Source: Adiantum capillus-veneris (lineage: Eukaryota > Streptophyta > Polypodiopsida > Polypodiales > Pteridaceae). From it: a stretch of DNA of 64,000 bases. The notes below the pieces were generated by a model. The model ran no database searches. It was not told the origin of the DNA and saw only the letters and a program-made list of their open reading frames with translations. Below, in pieces: positions 48,331 through 59,971 of the stretch. Position numbers and translations under genes: made by a program. Location of the stretch: positions 93,659,840-93,723,839 of the forward strand of contig CM043971.1 of assembly GCA_014529385.2 (NCBI GenBank), written 5' to 3'. Numbering within the stretch: the first letter of the stretch is position 1; every line of letters starts with the position of its first letter.

Positions 48331-49980
48331 ATTGGGCAAATACGAAAAAGATCTACTAGCTATTCTGTATGCCCTAAACACATGGAAACACTGTCTCTTG
48401 GGGACTCCATTCATCCTACGAATGGATCACAAAGCCTCAAGAAATTCATGACGCAAACCAAGCTCTCCGACAAACAAATGAGGTGGGAAAATTTTCTTTT
48501 GCAATTTAAATTTCATATCGCTCACATTGTTGGCAAGCACAATCAAGTGGTCAATGCACTTCCACAACAACCAAGGGTAAATGTGGTGTCTATAGCAACT
48601 CACAATGATTTATCTTTTATGATAGATGAGTATGCTACTGACCAAGACTTTAAGTATGTAATTACAGCCTTTGCAATAGGGAAGAAACAAGAACCATTCA
48701 CATTGAAGGATGGTTATCTTCCAGACGGCAATAGGCTATGTGTTAATCGCCCATACAATACAAAAGTCATGTATGAATCCCATACTTCTCCTTATGCGGG
48801 GAAAAGAGGGATTCCATAGTCTACTCTTCGAGGAGTAGAAATGTATTTCTGTTGGTCTACCATGAAAAGTAAACATACAAGAGTACGTTTCAAAATGTGT
48901 GGTATACCAAAAGTTGAAATTTGATCGAGGGAAGCAACTTGGATTGTTTCTGTCGACAAGCTTAACAAGAAAACACACTCTATGCCTGTCAAAAATACTG
49001 TTAAGGCACAAATGGCAACCCTCTTTAGATCTCAAATTTTCAAGCATCATGGCTTTCCAACATCCATAGTGTCGGACAAAGATCCTAGAATGGCCATTAA
49101 TTTCTAGAAGGGTCTCTTTGAGAATCTAGGAAGTAGATTAAATTTCTCTTTCGGCCTATCATTCACAAATGGATGACCAAAGTGAAATAACTATTCTAAC
49201 GATTCTTGATCTACTAAAAGCCTATGTCATCGAAGTAGATCAATGTTCTCAATGATAGAAGTACATACCTTTTATAGAGTATGCTTACAATGATATTGTA
49301 CATACTTCTATGGGGAAAGTACCTTTTGAGGTTAAAGAAGGAAGATCCAAAAGTCCCTTACTACTTAAAGTACATGGGAAGATCTTTGCTACTGATGAAT
49401 ATAGCTGAGACCTACAAGAATCTTTTCCAAAGATTAAAGGGGCTATGTCCATCTCACAAGAAAGGCAAAAAGGGTTGCTGCTCATAAGCACAGAAGAGTC
49501 TTAGCCTTTAAGGAAAATGATTGGGTCTTGCTAAAGTTCCTCAAGGCTCATTGACGCATACTACGGGCAAGAGTCCTACGGACCACCAAGAGTATGATGC
49601 TAAACTAGCAAAAAGATACTATGGTCCTTAAAATTCTTAAGCCAGTCAATGAGATGGCTTATCAATTGAAGTTGCCCAACCATTGTCTCATGCACAATGT
49701 TTTCCATGAGAACCTACATAAGCCTTACAAAGGAGCACCATCAAAAGAAGCAATAGTTGCAAATCCTCCAGAAATCGAAGATCAAGAAGAAGTACTACAA
49801 TCTAAGTCCATCCTATGACATGAAGACAAGGTATTAAGAAACGGTAAGATTATCTCACGAGATCTTATTAAGTTAAAGAATTATCCTTTTTAAGATGCTA
49901 AATGGATGCAAGGAACCTAGCTTAAGGATAGTATGAACCTTGTCAATGCTTATAATGTTGCACTAGAGTAAGCATATGAA
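48325..49980 (+). pseudogene. Gyp-B2 RNase H end, integrase and chromodomain, broken
   Basis: Fragments in several frames: KFMTQTKLSDKQMRWENFL (RNase H end), YESHTSPYAGKRGIP (integrase zinc module), SVSTSLTRKHT-type remains, SDKDPRMAINF (core), the GPY/F block FVLKILKPVNEMAYQLKLPNH (49621 onward) and traces of the chromodomain end (VLRNGKIISRDLIKLKNYPF). All of these align with Gyp-B1 but no long frame remains. Confidence 0.82.
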
Positions 49981-50305
49981 AATGCATTTTAAATGAAAAA
50001 TGTTTTTGTCTTATAAGATTAGTTCTCTCTTTATTTTTCACAAATTTAAGTAGTATGCATACTAAGAATCATGTTTGGGATGATGACGTCTCTCAAACAC
50101 CATGTAGAATTTGTCACTCTACTTGGAAGGATGAAATGGACTAAAGAGCAGACATGCTTGCGGTAGCTATGTCTCCCAAGCACCAAATGGATTATTCATC
50201 CATCTTGGAATGATGTCGTAGGGTAAAAAGGGATCCTCTACCCACTAATACAAATTGATTAATGACTGACTTTATCTCTTTTACCTCATAGTCAAGGATG
50301 ACTAT

Positions 50306-50324
50306 GATTTCAAGAGAGAGGTAA
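50306..50324 (+). other. Gyp-B2 polypurine tract
   Basis: GATTTCAAGAGAGAGGTAA directly before the 3' LTR; identical to that of Gyp-B1. Confidence 0.85.
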
Positions 50325-51943
50325 TGTCATTAAATATCTAATATCTAACCAACCCAAATGATCTTTCATATTAAACTGATCATTTAATATGGGATAATAA
50401 ACGGGAACAAGGGTTAGAATATAGACATGTGCTTACGGATCTATCTCAACACGGGGCCAATGGTAAAGGGGCCCAAATGAGAGATGGTCTATCAAAGAGC
50501 AAGGTTAACTAATGAAGCTTAAAAGACCTTAGGGTTAGCTTCATTAAAGACCTCCAATGGTTAGTGTTAAAATTCCTTTGACCTTAAGCAAGCTAGGGCT
50601 GGGAACCCGACCTAAACTTAAGCAAGCTAGGGTTGTGCATGAGGTGGGAACCCGACCTAAACTTAAGCAAGCTAGGACTGTGCTTGAGGTGGGGACCTGA
50701 CTTAAACTTAAGCAAGCTAGGGTTGTGCTTGAGGTGGGAACTCCACCTAAGGTGCTTGTCATGCTTGATGACTAAGGTACTCGAGGTACCTGCCACATTT
50801 AATGAGGAAGTTGCTTGAGAAGCTTCCTATGCGTGGGGTGTAAGATGCTTTAGTCAAAAAGAGAACCTACACACTTAATGAGGAAGTTGCTTGAGAAACT
50901 TCCTATGCATAAAAATCTCAAAGTTAGGATAATTCTAAAAGAGCACATGGGACACATGTCAGACTCTCACTAAGCTTAACCACATGGTGTGCTTGAATGC
51001 TATTGGTTGGGCTAAAGAGGGGTCCAATGAGCTTCTACTTCCATCTAACAAATATCTAGATATTTTCAAGCTCTCTCTCTCTAAGGGGTAAGGAGGACAC
51101 TTGTCAAAAGACTACCCATGTACTTGACTGCATGCTGCATGTGATTGGCTAGGGGGAGAGGGGTCCAATGAGCTTGCAACATGCAGAAAGCTCACCACTC
51201 GCCCAAAGCAAGGAGGGGGGGTGCTAGGGGGATATACTCCACACACACACACACTCATTTGGAAAGCCATTCTCACTTGGTGAAAGTTGAGGAACACCAC
51301 CTCCTTCTCCAAGCTTGTGAGAGTGAAAGCCTACACCAACACTCTTGGCTATGGAATGAAAATCCAACCAAGAGTCATGCTTCAATGCTTAAGCTTGCCA
51401 TCTTCTCCATATTCATTACTATGCTATTATGTATGCTAGCAAGAAGAGTAATGATAAGTGAGGAACTATTTCTTTCTCCTATGGAATGTTTCTTCTTCCT
51501 CTTCCCTATCCTCATTCCCCGCTAGCTCTCTCCACCTTCGAAGGTGTTTGAGGCCTTGGGACTGAGGCTTGGGATAGTTAATGCTTTCTTCAAGTTTATG
51601 TTATGCTTGTGATGCATGAAGCTTTCCATCTTCATTGCATCACCTAGGTTACAAGGAACACAAAGATTGTATTGTACCAAGTCTCTCTTGATGGGAGAAA
51701 CTATAATACAAATGCCTATTGGAGGGGGGACCGACTCCATATGAATCCGGTCCTCAACTATTGTCATGTTCTCTAAACTCTCTCTTGCAAAAGTATTGTT
51801 CATGCCAAGTTAACTAAGTACCATGTTTATATTGCTACCATCAATTAAGTTCAACCGCTATGCTCACAAAGAATCTCTCAAAAGTGCTTCACCTAATTTC
51901 CTAATTCCGCTACTCTCAAAGTTCATAGGCAAATTCCATTACA
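50325..51943 (+). repeat. Gyp-B2 3' LTR
   Basis: 1619 bp, TGTCATTAAATATC...TTCCATTACA. Contains a 45-bp minisatellite (about four units, first one short) at 50586-50750, with words AAGCAAGCTAGGGTTGTGC and GAGGTGGGAACCCGACC. The middle 900 bases have no counterpart in the Gyp-B1 LTR. Confidence 0.93.
50586..50750 (+). repeat. 45-bp minisatellite in the Gyp-B2 LTR
   Basis: Units begin AAGCAAGCTAGG and end near TAAACTT. The first copy is about 34 bases, then three of about 45. It lies in the part of the LTR lost from the 5' copy. Confidence 0.9.
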
Positions 51944-52770
51944 TCATTACACTCTTAAGCTATTGCTTTGTATGGAAATTAAATCTTTTTGAAAGAAGAA
52001 ACAAATGTATCATATTGGCCTTCATTTAAAAATGTTAACAATACGATTTTTAGTTCAGTCTCTAGGGCGCTTGGAACATATGATGTAGGTCTTCCATCTA
52101 TTTGGTTGAAAGACGCCAACATGAAGTAGCTATCAAATGAGCCCTCTAAAGAAAGAACACATGAAAGTTTTGAACATTTTCAATATTAGGTTCAAATTTT
52201 GAAACACCCTATTTCCATAATAGAGTATCTTTGACACAGAACACACCATATGATCAAAACTAGCACAAAATGAATCAATCTTTTGCACAAAAACACACAC
52301 GATTTACATGCAAAAGTACATGTGCACTATTCTAGTCAGTAAACTACACATGCATTCATAGTGCGAGTATGTATATCTCCATCTTTGATCGAACAATAGA
52401 GAGGCAATATGCAACAATCAAATGGTTCCATTGTGCTGCTATACATCTGCCGATGGCATGACCGCTCGTCTAATAGTGCTCCTCCAAATTAGCTAGTTAT
52501 AGTAAAGATCAATAGCTAGGTAGTCCTATTCCTCAACCATCACATCACTTGCACGTAGCGGGTCGTCCTCAGGACTAAAGAACATAGGATCTTCAATGAA
52601 AGATGCTGTCATGGGATCCACAATGAGGAGCTACGTGCATGAAATGCAAGGTAGGTTCGACCGTCTGATTTTAAACGAACATGTCCAAGTTTACCTTTTT
52701 GGTCCTAGTTTACTTTTCATTCCACGAGATTACTTCATAGGATTTATTTTGGGCCTTGTGGACAACGAAA
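51944..52770. other. Unassigned, possible LINE tail
   Basis: At about 51950-52030 the plus-strand text FVWKLNLFERRNKCII resembles the W...W...RN block near the C-terminus of plant LINEs, but it is short. Nothing else is recognised. Confidence 0.35.
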
Positions 52771-52774
52771 TGCA

Positions 52775-52858
52775 CGCGCCTATGCGGTTAGCTCATCCTA
52801 TCGCCATAGCCAAGGTTGTGGGTTTGAATCGCGAAGGGGCGTTGTCTTAGCTTTTTTG
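52775..52858 (+). ncRNA. tRNA-like Pol III unit (SINE head or tRNA relic)
   Basis: TTAGCTCATCC resembles a Pol III A box, and GGTTTGAATCG thirty bases on resembles a B box. Flanks CGCGCCT and AGGGGCG nearly pair like an acceptor stem, and a T6 run at 52852-52857 could terminate Pol III. The D and T stems pair poorly, so it is not a functional tRNA. A tRNA-derived SINE or old tRNA pseudogene is likelier. Confidence 0.35.
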
Positions 52859-53685
52859 CTAAACGTCGATCATCCTTGAGTGACCCGCAAGTTACAACGA
52901 TGCCTTGAATGCTTGGTATTCACTCCAGCTTCCCCTTTGTACACGAGCCATGCTCTAGTCCGCCGACTCGGAACCATTGTTGCCAGTGCAAAAATACTGG
53001 CTGATATCGAGTGACCCCTCGCTCTCTTTCTTTCTTGCCAGCAGGTCGCCAATAGCCCGAAACTCTACCTCTCCCCCCCCCCAACACACACACACACACA
53101 ATATTACATTGATTTGTGCTTGACTTTTGATGAGGACTCCATCTCTGAGCTTGCCCACATCGTGCCTTGCTGCTGCCTTCGGCTCTGCAAGGCCAACACT
53201 TGTTGCCAACCTGCCACCAACTACAATCAACTCCAACTATTGTGGACAACCAAGTCAGTAAGTCTCCATCAATGTTATAAATATGCAAAGCCGATAAGAA
53301 CCAGGTGGTGTGAAAGAAGGTATACCCTCCTTGCTCTTGATAGAGAAGTCTCCAGGGGCAATGAGATAGCTTGTTCTCACACACAAATCACCTTCCTCTG
53401 CGTGCACGTGCATACCCAAATAGTAGGCTTGGATAGTGATGCTGCCGCCCTCAATAGTCTCCTTTGCAATAAAAGGGATCTCAAAAGCGCTTCACTTCCT
53501 CTAACAACTGGATCGGGGTTGATTGTTATGCCCTTCATAAGCACTTTGTAGTCGTCGGTGGAACTGCATAAACTCCAGGTGCTTGTTGCATCTACAGCCA
53601 ACAGAAGTAGGACAAGATCGAGCACGAACTCCAAAATACTCATTGGATTGCTCGACATTAACCAATATTTGGTTTGCTTGACTTA

Positions 53686-53722
<37 letters not shown>

Positions 53723-54682
53723 TGTGATGTGCACACATAGATGTTGATATTGATTCCTATCTCCCCTCAATCAATGCTCCACTTAGAAAAAACTTGAGCG
53801 CCCCCATAACTTTCACTCATGGGCGGCTACAAACCTAAGCTAGTTTTGTAGACTACAAGCAGAGCTGCACTGACTATAAGCAGGTCCTTGAACTCAGACG
53901 GAGTGGATTGCTAGATGGTGGAGAGCATGAGTTGCAGAGAGGCTACAACTGAAGGAGCGCGTGAGCTCTTCCGCCCCCCCTCCCCCCTCCTCTGTGTGTG
54001 TGTGTATGTGTGTGTGTAGTGTCCTAGAGGCTACAAGTGAAGGAGAGAGTGACCTCTTTTCCCCTCCCACCCTGTGTGTGTGTGTGGGCGCGCACGCACG
54101 CGTGCGCAATGTCCCATCGCGCAACAAATCAAAGATAGTGCTACACAACACCCAATCTAAGCAATGGAGGGATGAGTGGGTGCAGTAGGGCAACACAAGT
54201 GTTGCTACATTTGATGGGAAGGATGAGGCTTGAACCTTGGGGCAACGTGGAAAGCGTTTCCTCTCTAGGTTGCTGCAGAGGTTATGCATTCAACGAGTGG
54301 CGGTAGACACCATCTTTATACACACACACACACACACACACACACATATGATCTAGGAGCCTCCTTTCCACGATTCGACATATGCGAATATATTTGGTTG
54401 CCTTGCAATGAGTATCTTCTATCAATCAAAAAATTGTGCATTTTTAAAAAAATAAGGAAACATCACTAAGGCCTCACCCCTTTGGGACAAGCCAAAAAAT
54501 AGTATATCCAAATTTGCGCTCACTTCAATTCAATAGAGCAGCCACATCATGGAGGTGAAGTTATGTGTGGAATCTCAGGCAATGCTCAAGTTTTTCAATT
54601 TGAGAAATTGGGTGGTGGTGGGACTTTCTATTTTTTTAAATAGCAAGCCCGAAAAAAATAACCGCCCCCGAAATCCCCCCCC

Positions 54683-54717
<35 letters not shown>

Positions 54718-54814
54718 GCGCGCATTGGACTGCAGTGGAAGGGAGCTGCCCTTCTGTGTCCTATGTCGAAATCTCTCTCTCTCAACGTCGTAGGAGGAGG
54801 TTTGGAGGAGCCCC

Positions 54815-54854
<40 letters not shown>

Positions 54855-54879
54855 TGTCGCAGGAGGGGGTTCGCAGTAG

Positions 54880-54942
<63 letters not shown>

Positions 54943-55080
54943 TGTATGGGTGTGTACACGGGCACGCGGTCTGTAGGTTTCGTTGATGGCCATGGCCGAC
55001 CCGCTGTCTGCAGCTGTGGTCGCACGCCGACAGCCCAGCGAAATGCCACGTCAGTGGCATATTGCTGAAGGCTAATACTA
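52859..55080. other. Unassigned with simple repeats
   Basis: No convincing gene. Simple repeats: poly-C/CA 53073-53100, CT 53689-53721, GT about 53994-54018, CA 54319-54346, GT 54687-54715, CT then CA 54817-54854, CT then CG 54884-54941. Frames rich in Ser-Leu, Arg-Glu or Cys-Val here are repeat artefacts. Confidence 0.5.
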
Positions 55081-55081
55081 C

Positions 55082-55189
55082 TAACCTCTAATATTACTAA
55101 CTCTTCGTCTCTGGAAAATATATATTAAATCGTGAATCTGCCATTAGCCAATACAGACGAATATTAGAGGTTAACGAAGAGTTAGTAAT
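55082..55189. repeat. Short inverted repeat pair, permuted
   Basis: ATTACTAACTCTTCGT (55093-55108) pairs with ACGAAGAGTTAGTAAT (55174-55189). TAACCTCTAATA (55082-55093) pairs with TATTAGAGGTTA (55162-55173). The two paired words are in the same left-to-right order on both sides, so they cannot form one simple stem. Could be a small foldback element. Confidence 0.7.
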
Positions 55190-55239
55190 ACACATGCAGC
55201 TAACGAAGCACTCTAGCTCCTATTTTTTAAAGTCCACCT

Positions 55240-55569
55240 TTGATCCCTTTACTGCGATGGATAGTGTCCGAGGCCACCGGGACGAAATGCAGGTGCACTC
55301 GAGTCTGTCAACAACCCACCTCTTGGCGTCGCCATGGCCAGGGAGTTTACGCCGCCGAGAGGTTACGGTCTCTATCTACCCTTCTCCTCTCACCTCCTTG
55401 CACGCTTTTTCTCCGCATCTCTCTCTCTTCACCCTCAAATTCCAAAGTGACCATCACATCAGTAGGCTCCTTCCGAACATCTTCTCTGCTTCATACAGCG
55501 GCTCGGAGACCTCTGCACGTGAGCAGGTATCCCTCCACCGGTTTTAAGTGCCTTAGCTTTTTAAAATGA
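55240..55569 (+). other. Hypothetical ORF with targeting-peptide-like composition
   Basis: 109 codons from ATG, with Arg and Ser abundant and almost no acidic residues in the second half (TSVGSFRTSSLLHTAARRPLHVSR and on, in part). This resembles a mitochondrial or plastid targeting sequence and could be a first exon or a captured gene fragment. An overlapping frame (55194-55547) is equally open, so coding is unproven and no family is recognised. Confidence 0.22.
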
Positions 55570-57489
55570 CAACATGGCCAGTCTAGCTTGGTAGAATGGA
55601 TGACATGATTAGTGAGGATTACACAACGGTTGTCTACTAAGTGTGAACATGAGAGGGCTAAGGTTTTATATAACATCAATCCTGTGCCCAAGGCAGAGGA
55701 ATCGAGAAAACTGTCTTCCACCTATGTTGTCATCAAGACTAAGCTTGCCACATTTGAAGGTAACGATGCTTATAATCAAAGATATAGGTATGGCCAAAGT
55801 CGGCCGAAGGTACACGAGGATGATGCAGAACATATTATCATTTAAGGTATACGTCACATGCATTCTTTACCTACCTTATAGCTAAGTTAAGTTAGAAATC
55901 CTAGGGGTTCTTAGTTGGGCACCTGCACGTCCTTGACAGTTAGGTACTAACCATGCTTAATTTTTTTTACATATGATGGTTGTGTTGGCAATAGATGGGT
56001 GTTGTTAGATGTTTGTCAATCTAGAGTCATGTAGGCTGTAGCTTGTTGCACGCAGGTTTCATCTATCCGATATCAAGCCAATAAAGTTAACAGAACAAGA
56101 CACATGACGTGATGTGCTTTATCATTTGCAGAGTATCAAAAAACTCAGGCCATTGAAGTTTAAAGTAGTTACGCCAGTCATTATGGGCTCCATAGTTATG
56201 GGAAACTGTAGCAAGAACAGAAACTGAGCGAAAACAGCAAGAATTTGGAATGTAGTGGAGTTCCATTAATTGTAGGGAATGAGGACAAGAAGAGGAACAG
56301 GAACAGAAATGGGAAACGAGACAAAAAACGGACTATGAGTATGGTGCAAGAGAAAAGAGGCTGCAGGATTGGGGTGATTAAAGTTTTAGAGTGCTTCTTG
56401 CCTTACTTGTGCAGTATCCTTGGCACGATTAGATGGCTCCTACTGCTCCTATCTCTCTTGCATTTTGTAGCCTTTGACGGTGTTGAGTGCATCTTGAAAC
56501 CTCGTTTCTTGTACACATCGTACATATGCGCACATGTCTGAGCGAGGGAATGATGTTATATATTGGTGGGGAGGTTCATGACAAGGTATGGGCCTTGCCC
56601 TTCCCCAACTCGTTTACAACGCATTGTAGACCTTAACCATAGGGTCTATTACATGCAAGGGAAGTCGATAGACTTCACCAGCTAAAAAGCTAGTTTTAGC
56701 ACTATTTACTTACGTTCTATGAGCGAGTTTTCAACACAAGCAGGTAGGGGGGGTGCTTAATCTCAAAGGATTGGAACAAACACTTCCATTGGAAGCTCCG
56801 ACGCTAGAGCTGGGTTTCCCTCCCCCCCCCGCGCCGCCCCCCCTGCCCATAGATTGGAGGCCCCCCTTCTTGCTCGATTGTGGGTATAGAGAATAAGTAC
56901 CACCATAAAGAATCCGAGGCACCTGGTGGCACATCCGCCCACTTCGGAATCCGATCGATGCCCGGTCTGGCACGTTGGATACCTCTAACCTAGAACTACA
57001 TGGTCGTCATGCCAGATGCCGATCATAGTGCAATAACATTGGTCAAAACGCATATACAAACCATTTATTCAAGAGGGTTTCAAAACTGGAAAACCTAATC
57101 TAATGGATTTTTCCGGACATGCAGCACCTGCGAACAGGCTCACAAAATTGCCGGTACCAATCCTCCTAGGATAATCCTCCTAGGATTGTAGACATCCCTA
57201 TCTAGAGAGAAGGGAAAACTGGCTTTGGAAGTCGATAAAGTATGTCCTCGTGACACAGAGCCATGTGCACGTGACATTTTATGAAAAACAAGACTCATTG
57301 TATATAGACTATGTACATCACTCTTGTTTTTGTGAAACAGGACATGCCTCATGTATCTGTGTCGCTTTGTAATCAGATTTCTGTAAATAATGGTTTTATA
57401 ATATCAATTGTCACTGCCTTGGAAATGTATAGGATACAAAGTCTTTTGATGTTGACTTTTATCAATGTGTACCATCTGCTTGGTTTGAT
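55570..57489. other. Unassigned, gene-poor
   Basis: Only short frames. A direct repeat of ATCCTCCTAGGA occurs at 57161-57189, and a C-rich stretch at about 56821-56842. Sequence just before 57490 is probably decayed upstream pol of Gyp-D. Confidence 0.45.
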
Positions 57490-58470
57490 TTGTTAGTACT
57501 TGGTACTTGTGTCACTGAATTTCGTAAAAATGTTTCATGTTCTTCTGTTGAATTTCCGGATTCCGACGAATCCAACCTAAACCGAGAAATCATGACTGAT
57601 TTCAATGATGTTTTTCCTGATGATCTACCTCCTGGCTTACCGCCTTCGAGAGGAGTAGATCATGCCATTGAGGTGGTGGCTGATAGTCAGCCCTTCTCAA
57701 GCAACCCTATCGGTTTAGAAAAACGAGGAGGATGAGATTCAGCGCTAGCTGAAAGATTATCTCGACAGGGGTTTTGTTCGGCCAAGTAAATCCTGTGGGG
57801 AGCGCCAGCGTTACTTTCTCGAAAGAAGGATAACACCATGCGGTTTTGCGTGGATTACAAGGGGTTGAATAAGCTCACTATCAAGAATAAGTATCCGCGT
57901 ATGGACGATCTGATAGATCGGCTCCATGGGGTGTTGTATTTTACAAAGATAGATTTGCGATCAGGCTATCATTATATACGGATCAAATTGGAAGATGTTC
58001 CCAAGACAGGTTTCCATATGCATTATGATCACTATGAATTTTTCGTCTTGCCTTTTGGTTTGACCAATGCTCCAGCTACGTTTTAGCATATGATGAATGA
58101 TCTGCTGAGACCGTTTCTAGGCAACTTCGTTGTTGTATTTCTCGATGACATCTTGATTTACAGTCGAAGTTTGTCTGAGCATTTGGCGCATATACGCGTT
58201 GTTCTCAAGGTATTGAGAACTGAGAAGCTTTATGCTAAGGCTTCTAAGTGTAAATTCTTCAAGAAAGAGCTTTTGTATTTGGCTCATGTTATTACTCGTG
58301 ATGGAATTTGCGTCAACTCTGAAAAATTGTATAAAGTGCGAAATTGGCCCATTTTGAATGTGCGCCAAATAAAGTCCTTTTTAGGCTTTATAGGATTCTT
58401 TCGCAAATTTATCAAGGATTACTCCAAAGTTATTGCTCCGCTTACGCAACTTCTAAAAGGAGGGGTGAAA
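57490..58470 (+). pseudogene. Gyp-D: truncated Ty3/gypsy reverse transcriptase
   Basis: Linker and RT start ([19 protein letters not shown]), a damaged stretch near 57750-57837 with a TAG in EIQR*LKDYLDRGF, then RT blocks [36 protein letters not shown] and [18 protein letters not shown] at 58085-58087 follows, then the intact catalytic [10 protein letters not shown] and the late RT region SFLGFIGFFRKFIKDYS. The element ends abruptly near 58470 where LTR-like DNA begins. Both TAGs sit where relatives have CAG. Confidence 0.88.
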
Positions 58471-58870
58471 GGGCCGAGAATTGTACGGATTTTGGGGTTG
58501 CCATGTGGCAAGGCTATATGGATTTCCGCAAATTACGCTGGCCGTTTTTGCCAGTTTCCAGCGCCAGCTTTTGGGAGCAGGTGCTTTTCGGTTTAGTGCT
58601 TCTGAGAGAACTGCTTTTCGCGCTCTGCTTTTAGGCAACCCTTGTACTGTTTATAAGAAACCCAAGGACTCACTTTGCAGGGCATGTGGATGTAGAGTCT
58701 GAGAGCAAAGGACACCCTCGGGAGTTGTTCTTTGGTGTGAGCAATAATAAATAAATACCGAAAGGGGCGCCAGTCTTTGGGGCCATTTCATCTGGGCGCG
58801 GAACTCAATCGTGTCGTGTCGACTCTCTCTCTCTCTCTCTCTCAAAGTTCAGTGATTTTGCAGTTTCTGT
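58471..58870 (+). repeat. LTR-E family, copy 1 (partial)
   Basis: Follows the truncated Gyp-D RT. It carries AATAAATAAATACCGAAAGGGGCGCC at 58745-58771 in two parts, then TTTGGGGCCA and CGTGTCGTGTCG, the landmarks also seen at 62157 and 63491. AATAAA fits a poly(A) signal, so this is probably the R region. A CT tract lies at 58824-58844. LTR ends are not delimited. Confidence 0.6.
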
Positions 58871-59803
58871 TCGTGTGTTGCCATTGATTTCTCGCTTGGA
58901 GTGTCCAAGCTTGTAACACAATTGTCAAAAGTAGACACTTACTTCACAGTGAACACAGTGTTTCAATCATTCAATCTAGCCATCTCATTTTGTCGAGAAC
59001 TGTTGATGCTTCTAGATCACTGTGCAGCCATCTCATCCTTCCGGAACTCTTGATGCACTTATAACAGTATCTAGTCATCTCATTCAGATAGCCATCTTGA
59101 TGCACTAGAATCTCATTCAATCCACATTCAGTTCTCATTCACTTAGCCATCACATCCAAATATCGTTGATCTCTAACAGATGTCTAGATGTACTAAGTTC
59201 AAATCATTCATCAAACAAAATGCTGCAAAAATTTCATCTTTCTCTACATGTCTTTAACAATACACACATGAATGAGCATATGTTTTCAATTCAATTAAGG
59301 AAATTTCCAATTTGGTGCACATTTGTTCATAAAATCATTCTGCAAAATATTGTCAGCCTGTTAGTATTCAAAAGTCTCAACTAGAAATTAGTGACTTTAT
59401 TCAATCTAGGCAATCTGTGACAGTGGCTCCCCTCTTGTGCAGTCCGTGCGGCACCAGATTTATCTTGTTGATTCATCGATAACTTTTGGCATAGACACTG
59501 CTTCAAGGTATAGCTCTCTGTGAAGAGAATTTACAAGGTTCTCCTCCTCCATCCACTTTGTATCGAGGGTCAAAACTTACCCTTGACCAAATTATCTGGT
59601 GGACCTAACTTACCTTTCTATTCTTTTCTTGGGCCCTGTGACCTGTTGGTAGCCCTATTGGCCTCTCTGTTTTTGGCACCTCAATCTGGATCTGTGGAAT
59701 TCTCTGATCTACCAACTGATTCCCTTTACTTTCTTTCCTTGTGCTCTGGGACCTGTGGACGGCCTCACTGGCCTTGTCCGCTGGCACGTCAATCTCAATC
59801 GTT
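58871..59803. other. Unassigned
   Basis: CATTCA/CATCTC-rich low-complexity text at about 58950-59200 and no recognisable gene. Confidence 0.4.
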
Positions 59804-59971
59804 GGAACCCTGAGACGCACTATCATTTGGTCTACTTTCTTCTTCGGAATCCTCTGATGAACTTGCTTCTGGTTCCCTTAGTTCATCGGAACCCTCGGAT
59901 GCGCTATCATCTGATCCTCTTACGGCTCCGGAATCTTGTGATGCGCTGGCATCCAATTCCCCTGATTCATT
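59804..59971 (+). repeat. 84-bp tandem duplication in a Ser/acidic frame
   Basis: GGAACCCTGAGACGCAC... (59804-59887) is repeated at 59888-59971 with substitutions but no length change. In the frame open from about 59814 to a TAA near 60029 it encodes a Ser/Asp/Glu-rich text with repeats such as SSSEPSDALSSD, ending DSYPIEVDTVLFVG. A TGA precedes it in frame. The unit is a whole number of codons (28). Confidence 0.7.

Larger units (their letters stand above)
43937..51943 (+). mobile_element. Gyp-B2: chromovirus relative with ruined coding region
   Basis: Plus strand. The 5' LTR (43937-45128) lacks its first 427 bases; the 3' LTR (50325-51943) is complete at 1619 bp. They differ at about 17 positions over 1190 bases by eye. 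The interior is homologous to Gyp-B1, with the same gag start MTDNNQESRMNIDNFDF, but it carries many stops, frameshifts and deletions. The primer site is changed to TGGTATTAGAGC. Confidence 0.9.

Noticed and set aside
52775-52841. A functional tRNA gene
   Set aside because: D and T stems pair poorly and no clean anticodon arm could be folded.
53377-53658. 93-codon minus-strand frame with hydrophobic Leu-rich start
   Set aside because: No family resemblance and competing open frames on the other strand; not enough support for a gene.
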